Source of the DNA: Candidatus Gastranaerophilales bacterium
GTDB taxonomy: Bacteria > Cyanobacteriota > Vampirovibrionia > Gastranaerophilales > Gastranaerophilaceae
Assembly: GCA_944327255.1 (NCBI GenBank)
Contig: CALVHA010000001.1
Location: 1-64,000 of the forward strand
DNA: 64,000 nucleotides
Direction: 5' to 3'
Of this stretch, positions 35,223-43,711 are shown one piece after another; position 1 is the stretch's first letter; every line of letters begins with the position of its first letter. The position numbers and the translations under genes are program-made. The notes beneath the pieces were generated by a model, which did not search any database, was not told the DNA's origin, and saw nothing but the letters and a program-made list of their open reading frames with translations.

Positions 35223-36383
35223 TTAGAACATTCCAGGTCCTCGACGTCTGGTATTTTTTTCTTTCTTAGCCTGGTTTGAAGCCCCTATAATTACTCTATC
35301 ACCACTTTTTATATCTTCTGATATAACTTCGATATGAGTATCATCACTTGCACCGACTTCAATATTTACACGTTTAGGTTTTTTCTTGTCTAAAATCCAA
35401 AGACCCTGAGTTTTATATTTTTTACCATCTGTTTCAGGTGTGTATTTAAGGGCAATTGAAGGAGCACAAAGTACATTCTCACTTTTATCTGTAATGATGG
35501 ATACATTTGCAGTCATTCCTGGTTTCAGAGTTAAATCTTTATTATCCACTCCTACTATAACAGAATATGTTACAACATTTGATACTGTTGTCGGAGAAAT
35601 TCTTACCTGAGTTACTTTCCCGTAAAATACGCTGTCAGGATAACCATCAAGTGTGTATGTTACATCTTGCCCTTCCTGAACTTTACCTATATCTGCTTCA
35701 GAGACGCTTACCTCAATTTGCATTTTTGTCAAATCCTGGGCTATAGTAAAAAGTTCCGGAGCCTGAAAACTTGCAGCCACCGGTTGTCCAAGGTCAATTT
35801 CACGTGAAATAATTGTTCCGTCTACAGGGGCAATTATTTTTGTATAACCTAAATTTGTCATTGCAGTTTTATAAGTTGCCTGAGCCTGCGAAATTTGAGC
35901 TTTTGCCGCCCCCACCTGCGCAAGGTTTGACAGATAATCGCTTTCGGCCTGATCAAGTTCGCTTTTTGCTATGAAGTTCTTTTGATATAGATTTTTATAG
36001 CGGACATAGGTTTTTCTGGACATTTCAGTAACAGCTTCCATTCTTGCAAGGTTAGCCTGCGCAGAGTTAATCTGCGCTTTATTTTGTTGTACTGTTGCTT
36101 CAAAGTTTGCAGGATCAATTTGAGCAAGCAGTTGACCTTTTTTTACTTGAGAGTTGTAATCAACGTATATTGCTTTAATCAGCCCAGATACTGTGGAACC
36201 TACACTTACTGTGTTAACTGGGTTAATAGTTCCTGAAGCTTCTACAACCTGCGTAATAGTACATTCTTTAATCGCTTTTGTCTGATAATGCACACGGTTT
36301 TTTATCTTGGAAATTATTAGCCCCGAACTAATTATACCGACTGCTACTGCTGCTATAATTATATATTTTCTTTTAATATTCAT
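35223..36383 (-). CDS. MacA/HlyD-type periplasmic adaptor
   Basis: A 386-aa membrane-fusion protein: an N-terminal anchor helix (IIIAAVAVGIISSGLIIS), a lipoyl-like half (VSGLIKAIYVDYNSQVKKGQ), a long coiled-coil hairpin (about 95-185), second lipoyl half (IIAPVDGTIISREIDLGQPV) and beta-barrel/MP domains. It bridges the inner-membrane MacB-type ABC complex and TolC. The stop lies 21 bases before the ATPase start and the ATG only three bases after the TolC-like stop, so the genes are cotranscribed. Confidence 0.93.
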   Translation of the reverse strand: MNIKRKYIIIAAVAVGIISSGLIISKIKNRVHYQTKAIKECTITQVVEASGTINPVNTVSVGSTVSGLIKAIYVDYNSQVKKGQLLAQIDPANFEATVQQNKAQINSAQANLARMEAVTEMSRKTYVRYKNLYQKNFIAKSELDQAESDYLSNLAQVGAAKAQISQAQATYKTAMTNLGYTKIIAPVDGTIISREIDLGQPVAASFQAPELFTIAQDLTKMQIEVSVSEADIGKVQEGQDVTYTLDGYPDSVFYGKVTQVRISPTTVSNVVTYSVIVGVDNKDLTLKPGMTANVSIITDKSENVLCAPSIALKYTPETDGKKYKTQGLWILDKKKPKRVNIEVGASDDTHIEVISEDIKSGDRVIIGASNQAKKEKNTRRRGPGMF

Positions 36384-36386
36384 TTT

Positions 36387-37850
36387 CTAGTCCTCTGCTG
36401 TTATTATTATTTCCTGTGGGAGTGCCAATAATCTTTCCAGATTAGCTCTTGCTACGTTATAATTATACACTGCCTGAACGTATGTATTCTGGGCATTGTT
36501 ATAATTGACCTTTGCATCTTGAAGCTGAATGTAATCACCTAAGCCCACTCCGTATCGGCCATCCGCAAGTTCAAAGTTTTCACGTGTCTGTTTTACTTTA
36601 ACTTCCATAAGGGGAATTTGTTTTTCCAATTGTATCATATTAATATAGGCATCCTGAACGTCAAAATAGATATTTTGTTTTGCAAGCTCAATATCATTTT
36701 CTGCTAGTTGAACCTGAAGTTTTCCGTTATCAATTTCAAATTTTTTCCCTGCTATGTTGACGGAACTTTGAAGTCCTATACTGGCATTAAGGGAGTTTGT
36801 ATTGTAAGAATCCCTGTAGCCGTAACCAACGGAGCCTGTTATTTCAGGATAATATTCTCTTTTAATATATAATAATGCCTGTTTCATTGCCTCTAATGTT
36901 GCTGTATAAGCTTTTAGCGACGGGCTATTTTTTTCGGCTATTTCTTCACACTGTTCAAATGTGTATTCAAATGGTTTGAATTTATAGTTTTCCATTACTG
37001 CAAGTTTTTCAACTTTTGTTGTTAATGTAGCGTTTGAAACCCCCTCCGGCGGTTTACTTAAATCTCTTTTTTCAGAAATTTTTTCAAGATTGACAGGAAT
37101 TTCGTTACTTTTAAAATTGAATGTTTCAGTTGTTGATATTTCATAACTTGGCGCGTGGGCTACATACATTGAGTTATTAAGCTTTACAAGCGCATTCTGA
37201 TATGCCTGAACCGAATTTACAAGGGTTATCTTAGAATCACTCAGATTAACTTCTGCGTTAACAAGGTCGATTTTTGAACGGATTCCCTCATTAAAATATG
37301 CCTTAGTTCTCTGGTAATTTCTTTCATTTATTTGAACATTTGCCCTATTAATATCCATCGTGGCTTTGGCCGCAAGGACTCCATAGTAATTCGTTTTTAC
37401 ATCAAAAATAGTGTCCAAAACAGTATTATCAAATGTATAAAGCGCTGCAATTTTATTAAATTTTTGCATTTTTATCTGAGCGCTTGTTTTACCAAAGTTC
37501 CATATCAGCTGGTTTAAGTTTGTAGTAAGACTGTAATATTTGTTATCCATATTTCCCATTTGTCTTCTGTTACTGCTTGTCCCAGTGTAGTAATAACCAG
37601 TTCCAACGCTTATTGTTGGGAAATATGATGTCTTTGCAAGACTTACATCATTTTTTGCTATCTTGTAATTATATGCGGCCTGCCTTACATAAGGACTATT
37701 ATCAAGGGCAATTTGAATACAGTCTGACATATTTAACTTTGCACCCTTTTCAATAAGAGCTTTTTTTGACTCAAAAGAATTTGCTGTAAGGCCGGTTAGC
37801 GTAAAAATCATTAAGAGTATGTATATTTTTAACCTTTTTATACTGAACAT
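36387..37850 (-). CDS. TolC-family outer membrane efflux protein
   Basis: A 487-aa protein with a signal peptide (ending TANS) and two TolC/OEP repeats: LNMSDCIQIALDNSPYVRQA near residue 38 and YTFEQCEEIAEKNSPSLKAY near 295, each followed by long helices and beta strands (PTISVGTGYYYTG; PEITGSVGYGYRD). It forms the outer-membrane channel-tunnel of the pump. First gene of the operon. AAGGAT lies 11 bases before the ATG. A 20-bp near-palindrome 21 bases upstream is a candidate operator. Confidence 0.94.
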   Translation of the reverse strand: MFSIKRLKIYILLMIFTLTGLTANSFESKKALIEKGAKLNMSDCIQIALDNSPYVRQAAYNYKIAKNDVSLAKTSYFPTISVGTGYYYTGTSSNRRQMGNMDNKYYSLTTNLNQLIWNFGKTSAQIKMQKFNKIAALYTFDNTVLDTIFDVKTNYYGVLAAKATMDINRANVQINERNYQRTKAYFNEGIRSKIDLVNAEVNLSDSKITLVNSVQAYQNALVKLNNSMYVAHAPSYEISTTETFNFKSNEIPVNLEKISEKRDLSKPPEGVSNATLTTKVEKLAVMENYKFKPFEYTFEQCEEIAEKNSPSLKAYTATLEAMKQALLYIKREYYPEITGSVGYGYRDSYNTNSLNASIGLQSSVNIAGKKFEIDNGKLQVQLAENDIELAKQNIYFDVQDAYINMIQLEKQIPLMEVKVKQTRENFELADGRYGVGLGDYIQLQDAKVNYNNAQNTYVQAVYNYNVARANLERLLALPQEIIITAED

Positions 37851-37871
37851 TCAGAGTTTAATCCTTGAAAA

Positions 37872-37891
37872 GTTACATACATGTACATAAC
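37872..37891. promoter_or_regulatory. Near-palindrome upstream of the efflux operon
   Basis: GTTACATACATGTACATAAC is symmetric at 8 of 10 paired positions with a perfect TACATGTA centre. It lies 21 bases upstream of the TolC-family ATG, where a TetR/MarR-type operator would be expected. The regulator is not in the window. Confidence 0.45.
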
Positions 37892-37961
37892 GATATAACC
37901 ATATTTTTTGTTCAGTGAAATCATATCATCAGGTGAAATTTATATTCCCACGATGGTTAAT

Positions 37962-37998
37962 ATAAAATAAAAACGCTCCACTGAGGGGGCAGTAGAGC
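37962..37998 (-). terminator. Terminator of the Gln/Met-rich protein gene
   Basis: GCTCCACTG pairs with CAGTAGAGC (one mismatch) around AGGGGG, followed on the minus strand by GTTTTTATTTTAT. Confidence 0.75.
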
Positions 37999-38049
37999 TT
38001 GTCATTAAGGATTGAGGATTTTTAAGGATTATTTAAGAAATTTAGGAAA

Positions 38050-38571
38050 TTACGTATATTGAGGAACAAAGTTTTGAACATCATTTTTAACCGCATCTTT
38101 TGTACTTTTAATTTCTTCTTCAATCATTGCCAACTCTGTTTCCAATGAGAGTTTTTCTTTTGAAATAGCTTTTTCTTTTTCATTAAGAAGCTGAGATTCG
38201 TATTTTGCAAACTGCTGTTGAGCTTGTTTATAAAAACTTCTATACATCATTTGCTGATAGGCCTGCTGAAGTTGAGCATTTTGAGATTGAGCCATCATAT
38301 TCTGGAAAAACGGAGTTGATGAAACTTGCTGCATTTGATTTTGTGCAGCCATCTGAGAATACTGACTTGATGCCATCATATATTGCATTTGACGGTTAAA
38401 CATTGAAGAAGGAGTTGAGAACATTTCACTCAATGAAAGGGAGCCATCAGCGATGTTTGTCGCATAACTTTTTAAATCGGTAAGCTCCATATTCAATTGC
38501 ATTAAGCGGTAATTTTTTTGTATTCGCTGCTGTATTAGCTGACCTAACCGCCATGTACCTGTGAGTAACAT
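38050..38571 (-). CDS. Gln/Met-rich helical protein, unknown function
   Basis: A 173-aa protein without signal peptide. The middle is Gln/Met/Ala/Ser-rich (MQYMMASSQYSQMAAQNQMQ, then AQLQQAYQQMMYRSFYKQAQ); the C-terminal third is a Glu/Lys coiled coil (LLNEKEKAISKEKLSLETEL). Such composition suggests an elongated structural or secretion-apparatus component, but no family is recognised. It lies downstream of the GAF histidine kinase gene on the same strand, 127 bases away, with direct repeats in the gap. Confidence 0.65.
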   Translation of the reverse strand: MLLTGTWRLGQLIQQRIQKNYRLMQLNMELTDLKSYATNIADGSLSLSEMFSTPSSMFNRQMQYMMASSQYSQMAAQNQMQQVSSTPFFQNMMAQSQNAQLQQAYQQMMYRSFYKQAQQQFAKYESQLLNEKEKAISKEKLSLETELAMIEEEIKSTKDAVKNDVQNFVPQYT

Positions 38572-38594
38572 TTCCCGTACCCCTACTTTTTAGT

Positions 38595-38628
38595 AACTAA
38601 CCTTTGTAAACTAACCTTTAATTAACCT
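38595..38628. repeat. Direct repeats of AACTAACCTTT / TTAACCT
   Basis: AACTAACCTTT occurs at 38595-38605 and 38609-38619, and TTAACCT follows at 38622-38628. The CTAACC and TTAACC units at 38611 and 38622 are 11 bp apart, the spacing used by PhoB/PhoP-type response regulators. They lie just upstream of the Gln/Met-rich protein gene. Confidence 0.45.
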
Positions 38629-38698
38629 ACATTTATATAAAAACATTTTGGGAGTGGAAATTGCATGTTTTCAGTTGTTTTATTAACATTTCTTAATA

Positions 38699-39856
38699 TT
38701 AATTGTGGATAGGAATTTTAAACCAAAAAGTGCTCCCTGAATGAAGCCTTGAGTGAAAACCTATTTTACCATTATGTGCTTCTACTATCATCTTGCTTAA
38801 CGCAAGTCCTATTCCTGAACCCTGTTGGCGTTTCAACTGATTACGATTTATTTGGTTAAAAAAATTAAAAATTCTGTCGTAATCATTTTTTCTTATTCCT
38901 TCCCCACTATCTTTTATTTCAAAGTTGAAATTTTGCATTTCATCGATATATGTAACAATAGTTATGGTTCCATTTGGTTTGTTGAATTTTATAGCGTTCG
39001 AGATAAGATTATAAATTACCTGTTTTAAACGCTTTTCATCTGCAGAGATTTCCATATCTGTAATGGTATATGATATATGAATATTTTTTTGTTTTACAAC
39101 ATCGTCAAACCCAGTTATTATATCTTCTATAAGTTCTTTTGTTCTTATTGAAGAATAATAAAGTTGTATTTCTCCAAATTCGCCATTGGCAACTTCCAGA
39201 ATATCTTTGATAAGAGTTAGAAGAAAATTTGAGCTTTTTGATATATTGTCAGCATATTTATAATTAGGATCGTTTTTAAGATTTAATTTCAAAATATCAG
39301 AAAAACCGATTATTGAATTAAGTGGAGTTTTATATTCGTGTGCAATGCTTGAGAGGAAATGAATTTTGTCTCTGTTTGCACGTTCAATTATTTCACGTAG
39401 AAGAATAACCTCAAGACGGGTGTTAAAATTTTCCATAATAATATTTACTGTATCACTTTCTTTAAGGTTAAAATCCTGACGATTGCTTATCAGCGTTATG
39501 TATCCGATAATATCCTGTTTTGACATTATTGGCGCAATAATAACATTGTCTTTGGACATTTTATAGAAAAAGTCTAAAATATCCCTAGAATCATACATGT
39601 TTTTAAACAAATCAGAACCAAGTTCTTCAATCTCCAAAGCGCGTTTTTGCAGATTATTATTAAGAGTTTTGCTTGATACGAATTTTGTAAAAAGGACTTT
39701 ATTTGTAGCGAGATCTGTCATATATATATGGCAATATTGTATATGTAAAATTTTTGGAAGCCGATTAACAATTTCTTCTCCTAATTTTTTTCTGGAATCA
39801 ATTGTATTAAGTTTTTTCAAAAATTTACTTATCTGTTTTTCATGTAAAATATTCAT
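38699..39856 (-). CDS. Soluble GAF-type sensor histidine kinase
   Basis: A 385-aa kinase with no membrane helix. A GAF-like sensory domain (about 20-160: IVNRLPKILHIQYCHIYMTD, IIAPIMSKQDIIGYITLISN) precedes HisKA (SSIAHEYKTPLNSIIGFSD) and HATPase_c (NLISNAIKFNKPNG, DSGEGIRKNDYDRIF, GSGIGLALSKMIVEAHNG). The phospho-acceptor box HEYKTP is intact. No adjacent response regulator. Its ATG is only 14 bases from the divergent gmk ATG; TATAAT ends six bases before it, with TTTACT 17 bases further up, so the mRNA is predicted to be leaderless. Confidence 0.92.
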   Translation of the reverse strand: MNILHEKQISKFLKKLNTIDSRKKLGEEIVNRLPKILHIQYCHIYMTDLATNKVLFTKFVSSKTLNNNLQKRALEIEELGSDLFKNMYDSRDILDFFYKMSKDNVIIAPIMSKQDIIGYITLISNRQDFNLKESDTVNIIMENFNTRLEVILLREIIERANRDKIHFLSSIAHEYKTPLNSIIGFSDILKLNLKNDPNYKYADNISKSSNFLLTLIKDILEVANGEFGEIQLYYSSIRTKELIEDIITGFDDVVKQKNIHISYTITDMEISADEKRLKQVIYNLISNAIKFNKPNGTITIVTYIDEMQNFNFEIKDSGEGIRKNDYDRIFNFFNQINRNQLKRQQGSGIGLALSKMIVEAHNGKIGFHSRLHSGSTFWFKIPIHN

Positions 39857-39870
39857 TGTATAATTATAAT
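39857..39870. promoter_or_regulatory. 14-bp shared, near-symmetric divergent promoter (histidine kinase / gmk)
   Basis: The whole intergenic region is TGTATAATTATAAT. On the plus strand TATAAT (39859-39864) ends six bases before the gmk ATG; on the minus strand TATAAT (39868-39863) ends six bases before the kinase ATG. The two -10 boxes overlap, so transcription of the two genes should be mutually exclusive at any moment, and neither message can have a leader. A minus-strand -35 (TTTACT, 39891-39886) lies inside gmk; the plus-strand -35 is weaker (TTTTCA, 39837-39842). Confidence 0.65.
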
Positions 39871-40446
39871 ATGAACAAAAAATCCAGTAAAAAATTATTC
39901 GTTATTTCCGGATGTTCGGGGGTCGGCAAAGGAACCGTTTTAAAAGCTTTTTTAAAAAGAAACCCCGAATTTATGCTGTCTGTCTCTTGTACGACAAGAA
40001 AACCGCGTGAGGGAGAAGTTGACGGTATTAACTACTTCTTTATTTCAAAAGAAGAGTTTAAAAATTGTATTGATAATAAAAAATTTCTTGAATGGGCGGA
40101 GTTTGCAGGCAACTATTACGGAACTAAAAAGAAATATATTAATCAATGCCTTGAAGACGGTAAAGATGTTATTTTAGAAATTGAAACCAAAGGGGCTTTG
40201 CAGGTAAAAAAACAAATGAATGAAGCAGTTTTAATTTTTATTGCTCCACCTTCATTAGAAACACTTGAGGCAAGACTTCGCGGGCGTCATACGGAAGATG
40301 AAGAAACAATTCAAAAAAGATTGAATGTTGTAAAGGAAGAGCTAGTTCTTTCAAAACAATACGACTACAGAGTGGTTAATGATGATTTGAATGCTGCTGT
40401 AGAAGAACTTGAGCTGATTATAAACGGAGAATGTGCAAATGCTTAA
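39871..40446 (+). CDS. gmk: Guanylate kinase
   Basis: A 191-aa kinase phosphorylating GMP to GDP. P loop GCSGVGKGT is at about 14-22, the GMP-binding region is SVSCTTRKPREGEVDGINYF, and the LID region contains RLRGRHTEDEETIQKRL. Start: ATG at 39871; a TTG five codons earlier is in frame but overlaps the -10 box. First gene of a tight cluster gmk-coaBC-nif3-like; rpoZ, which often sits between gmk and coaBC in other bacteria, is absent. No Shine-Dalgarno; predicted leaderless. Confidence 0.95.
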   Translation: MNKKSSKKLFVISGCSGVGKGTVLKAFLKRNPEFMLSVSCTTRKPREGEVDGINYFFISKEEFKNCIDNKKFLEWAEFAGNYYGTKKKYINQCLEDGKDVILEIETKGALQVKKQMNEAVLIFIAPPSLETLEARLRGRHTEDEETIQKRLNVVKEELVLSKQYDYRVVNDDLNAAVEELELIINGECANA

Positions 40447-41620
40447 GGGGAAAAATATTTTGATAGGTATAACCGGCGGAATTGCAGCTTATAAAATTTG
40501 CGAACTTATCAGAATATTTAAACGCCAAGAGGCTAATGTAAGGGTAATTTGTACAGAGAATGCCCTTAACTTTGTCACGAAATTAACGCTACAAAATCTC
40601 AGTCAAAATGATGTAGGGGTTGGAGAATTTGAACTTGATGAATTTAAACCCGAGCATATTTCTTATGCTGATGAGGCTGATATCATGATTATCGCGCCTG
40701 CAACGGCTAATACATTATCTAAAATCGCAAACGGGATTTGTGATAATCTTTTGACCTCTGTAGCCTGTGCTTTTAGAAAGCAGATAATTATTGCACCTGC
40801 GATGAATTCAGGAATGTGGGATAATCCGTTTGTACAGGAAAATATCAGAAAACTTAAAAATGCTGGGAACGAAATTCTGGAACCAGAAAGCGGTTTTCTC
40901 GCCTGCGGTTATGAAGGGAAAGGAAGACTTTGCAGTTTAGATAAAATATTTGATATAACCAAGCAATACTTATTATTATCACGTAAATTATATGGTAAAA
41001 AAATTTTAATAACTGCTGGGGGAACTATTGAGGAAATTGACAGTGTAAGATATATTTCAAACTATTCATCTGGGAAAATGGGGATATCTATTGCTGATGA
41101 AGCCTACTATCAGGGGGCAGATGTTACGTTGGTAACGACAGTTGATGTACAAAAACCTTATAATGTTGTGAAAGTTAAATCTGCCATTGATATGAAAAAT
41201 GCTGTAGACAAAGAATTCGGAACCACCGACTGTATTATTATGGCAGCTGCAGTTGCGGATTACAGAGCTAAAAATATAGCAGGTTATAAAATGAAAAAGA
41301 CTGATGATGATGAAATTACTGTTAGCTTTATAAAAAATCCTGATATTTTAAAAGGATTATGTGAAAGAAGATCAGGAGAAACTCCTTTAATTGTAGGTTT
41401 TTGTGCGGAAAGCGAAGATTTAATTAAAAATGCTAAAGAAAAAATTGTAAAAAAAGGATGTGATTTCCTTGTTGCTAACGATATTTCTCGGAAAGATATC
41501 GGGTTTTCAAACGATTATAATGAGGTTATTATTCTTGATAAAAACGGCAGAGAGTTCCACGTTAAACGAGCATCTAAAGCTGTTATAGCAAAGAAGATTT
41601 TAGAGAAAATTTATGAATAA
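40439..41620 (+). CDS. coaBC: Bifunctional phosphopantothenoylcysteine decarboxylase / phosphopantothenate-cysteine ligase
   Basis: A 393-aa CoA-biosynthesis enzyme. The N-terminal flavoprotein CoaC domain has GITGGIAAYKICELIR, the active-site His in FKPEHISYAD, and PAMNSGMWDNP; the catalytic cysteine lies in GFLACGYEGKGR. The C-terminal CoaB domain starts near ILITAGGTIEEIDSVRYISN, followed by AAAVADYRA and VANDISRKDIGFSNDYNEV. Start: ATG at 40439, nine bases after GGAG, overlapping the gmk stop by eight bases (ATGCTTAA); a GTG six bases earlier is closer to the site. Confidence 0.95.
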   Translation: MLKGKNILIGITGGIAAYKICELIRIFKRQEANVRVICTENALNFVTKLTLQNLSQNDVGVGEFELDEFKPEHISYADEADIMIIAPATANTLSKIANGICDNLLTSVACAFRKQIIIAPAMNSGMWDNPFVQENIRKLKNAGNEILEPESGFLACGYEGKGRLCSLDKIFDITKQYLLLSRKLYGKKILITAGGTIEEIDSVRYISNYSSGKMGISIADEAYYQGADVTLVTTVDVQKPYNVVKVKSAIDMKNAVDKEFGTTDCIIMAAAVADYRAKNIAGYKMKKTDDDEITVSFIKNPDILKGLCERRSGETPLIVGFCAESEDLIKNAKEKIVKKGCDFLVANDISRKDIGFSNDYNEVIILDKNGREFHVKRASKAVIAKKILEKIYE

Positions 41621-42296
41621 ATATGATATCATAAAAAGAATAGAGAACTTTGCACCCCTTGAAACTGCTGAAAGCTGGGATTGCGCAGGTTGGGGGATTG
41701 AAACAAATAGGCAACAAGTTCATAAGGTTATGCTAGCACTTACAGTTACGAATGATGTTGTCAGACAAGCTCGCAAACAAAAATGTGATATGATTATTTC
41801 GCACCATCCCTTGTTTTTTGCTCCGCTTGATTTTAAAGGGATTGATATTTATTCAGCTCATACAAATCTTGATTTAGCTGATGGAGGAACGACTGATGTT
41901 CTGCTAAAAAAAATCGGATTACACAAAGATGTTTTTGCTGACGGATTTTTAAGATATATTGAATGCAAAACTAGCGTAAAAGACTTATTGAAAATTCTTA
42001 AACAAATTTCTCCGAATTTGAGATATATAAATAATAAAAACATCCAGATTTTAAATAAAATTGCTTTTTGTGCTGGAAGTGGTGCTGATTTTATTAGTGA
42101 AGCTCAAAAAAATGGGGCTGATGCTTTTGTAACCGGCGATTTGAAATTCCACACAGCACTTGATTCTTCCATTGTTATTTATGATATCGGACATTTTGAG
42201 AGTGAAATTTTTGTTTTGAGCATATTTGAAAAACTTCTGCACAATGATGTTGAAATTATTTATGCAGATGAGGCGTCTCCTTTTAAGTATAATTAA
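41613..42296 (+). CDS. Nif3-like dinuclear metal-centre protein
   Basis: A 227-aa member of the Nif3/YbgI (GTP cyclohydrolase I type 2-like) family. Signature parts are ENFAPLETAESWDCAGWGI, the metal-binding DMIISHHPLFF, YSAHTNLDLADGGT, and the C-terminal GDLKFHTALDS and DIGHFESEIF. Slightly short, without the insert domain seen in some homologues. It overlaps coaBC by eight bases (ATGAATAA). The cellular role of the family is not settled. Confidence 0.9.
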   Translation: MNKYDIIKRIENFAPLETAESWDCAGWGIETNRQQVHKVMLALTVTNDVVRQARKQKCDMIISHHPLFFAPLDFKGIDIYSAHTNLDLADGGTTDVLLKKIGLHKDVFADGFLRYIECKTSVKDLLKILKQISPNLRYINNKNIQILNKIAFCAGSGADFISEAQKNGADAFVTGDLKFHTALDSSIVIYDIGHFESEIFVLSIFEKLLHNDVEIIYADEASPFKYN

Positions 42297-42324
42297 TTTT
42301 CCTCTTTTCATATGTAAAAAAATA

Positions 42325-42333
42325 TGATATAAT
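42325..42333 (+). promoter_or_regulatory. Extended -10 promoter of lysA
   Basis: TGA-TATAAT; predicted start near 42340, giving a leader of about 35 bases that contains GGAG. Confidence 0.55.
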
Positions 42334-42373
42334 GATTTTGCAATGTGTAAAAGAGAGATAGGAGCCCCTGATT

Positions 42374-43711
42374 ATGCCGAACAGCACGAACCAATTTATC
42401 CGACCGATTACTTGTAAAACAAATCTTCAGGGGAATCTTGAAATAGGCGGATGCGATATTGTCGAGCTCTCAAAAAAATATGGAACTCCTCTTTATGTTA
42501 TTGATGAAGCCACTTTAAGAAGTGTTTGCAGGGATTATAAAAAGGCGTTCTCTTCATTAAAAAAAATTAATATGATGTATGCTTCAAAGGCTCTATGCAC
42601 TATGGCTACAAGCGCAATTATTGCTGATGAAGGATTTGGCTTTGATGTTGTATCGGCTGGCGAAATGTATACTGTCTTCAAAGCTGGAGTTGATATGTCT
42701 AAGGTTTTGTTTAACGGAAATAACAAATCTGTTGATGAATTGATACTTGCGCTGGAACTTGGAGTCGGAAGAATTTCCGTTGACAATTTCTTTGAACTCT
42801 CTCTTCTTAATGAATTAGCTAAAGGCAGGGGGAAAGTTGCGGATATTTTACTGCGGATTACGCCAGGGATTGAATGTCATACTCATGAGTATATTCAAAC
42901 TGGTCATCTGGATTCAAAATTCGGTTTCGATTTGACGCAGATAGATGAGGCTGTTGAACTTATTCTCAATTGTTATACAAATCTTAAATTACATGGCCTC
43001 CACGCCCATATTGGGTCACAAATTTTTGAGACAAAAGTTTACCACGATGAAATTGAAATCTTAGTACGAGAACTCGCAAGATTAGAAAAGAAATTTTCAA
43101 TTAAACTTAATGAGATTAATATTGGCGGAGGATTAGGCGTTAAATACACGGAAGAAGATATGCCACCTTCTACGTTTGATATTGCAGAGATTATTTTAAA
43201 TAGCTTAAGAGAGTCTGTTGATAAATATGGCATTGAAAATCCTACGATATTTATCGAGCCGGGAAGAAGTATAATTTCCACATCAGGAGTTACACTATAC
43301 ACTCTTGGAAGCTCTAAACAGGTTCCAAAAGGAAAAACATATTTTGCAATTGACGGCGGGATGGCTGATAATGCAAGACCAAGTATGTATCAGGCTAAAT
43401 ATTCAGCACTCATTGCCAATAAACCTGAGAAAAAAGCTTCACAAACCGTTACAATTGCAGGACGTTTTTGTGAAAGCGGAGATATATTAATTAATAAAAT
43501 TAATCTTCCAGAATTAGAAGAAGGTGACATTTTATGCGTATTTAACACCGGTGCTTATAACTATTCTATGGCTTCTAATTACAATAGAGTAGAAAAACCT
43601 GCAATGGTACTTGTAAATAATTCTCAATCTGATATTATAGTTATGAGAGAATCTTTAGACGATTTAATTTCCCACGATATAATCCCGGATAGGCTGAAAA
43701 ATAATGTTTAA
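42374..43711 (+). CDS. lysA: Diaminopimelate decarboxylase
   Basis: A 445-aa PLP enzyme making L-lysine from meso-diaminopimelate. PLP lysine lies in MMYASKALCT; other fold-III decarboxylase motifs are GFDVVSAGEMY, HAHIGSQIFE (PLP phosphate contact HxGSQ), NIGGGLGVKY, FIEPGRSII and the C-terminal CESGDIL and FNTGAYNYSMASNYNR. Full length. Followed by cdaA with an 8-base overlap (ATGTTTAA). Lysine supply may thus be coupled to c-di-AMP synthesis by cotranscription. Confidence 0.96.
   Translation: MPNSTNQFIRPITCKTNLQGNLEIGGCDIVELSKKYGTPLYVIDEATLRSVCRDYKKAFSSLKKINMMYASKALCTMATSAIIADEGFGFDVVSAGEMYTVFKAGVDMSKVLFNGNNKSVDELILALELGVGRISVDNFFELSLLNELAKGRGKVADILLRITPGIECHTHEYIQTGHLDSKFGFDLTQIDEAVELILNCYTNLKLHGLHAHIGSQIFETKVYHDEIEILVRELARLEKKFSIKLNEINIGGGLGVKYTEEDMPPSTFDIAEIILNSLRESVDKYGIENPTIFIEPGRSIISTSGVTLYTLGSSKQVPKGKTYFAIDGGMADNARPSMYQAKYSALIANKPEKKASQTVTIAGRFCESGDILINKINLPELEEGDILCVFNTGAYNYSMASNYNRVEKPAMVLVNNSQSDIIVMRESLDDLISHDIIPDRLKNNV

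Noticed and set aside
25003..38702. The 20-mer TTAACATTTCTTAATATTAA occurs at 25003 and 38683
   Set aside because: It is AT-only apart from two C, and one exact pair of this kind is about what chance would give in 64 kb of AT-rich DNA; the second copy overlaps a stop codon.
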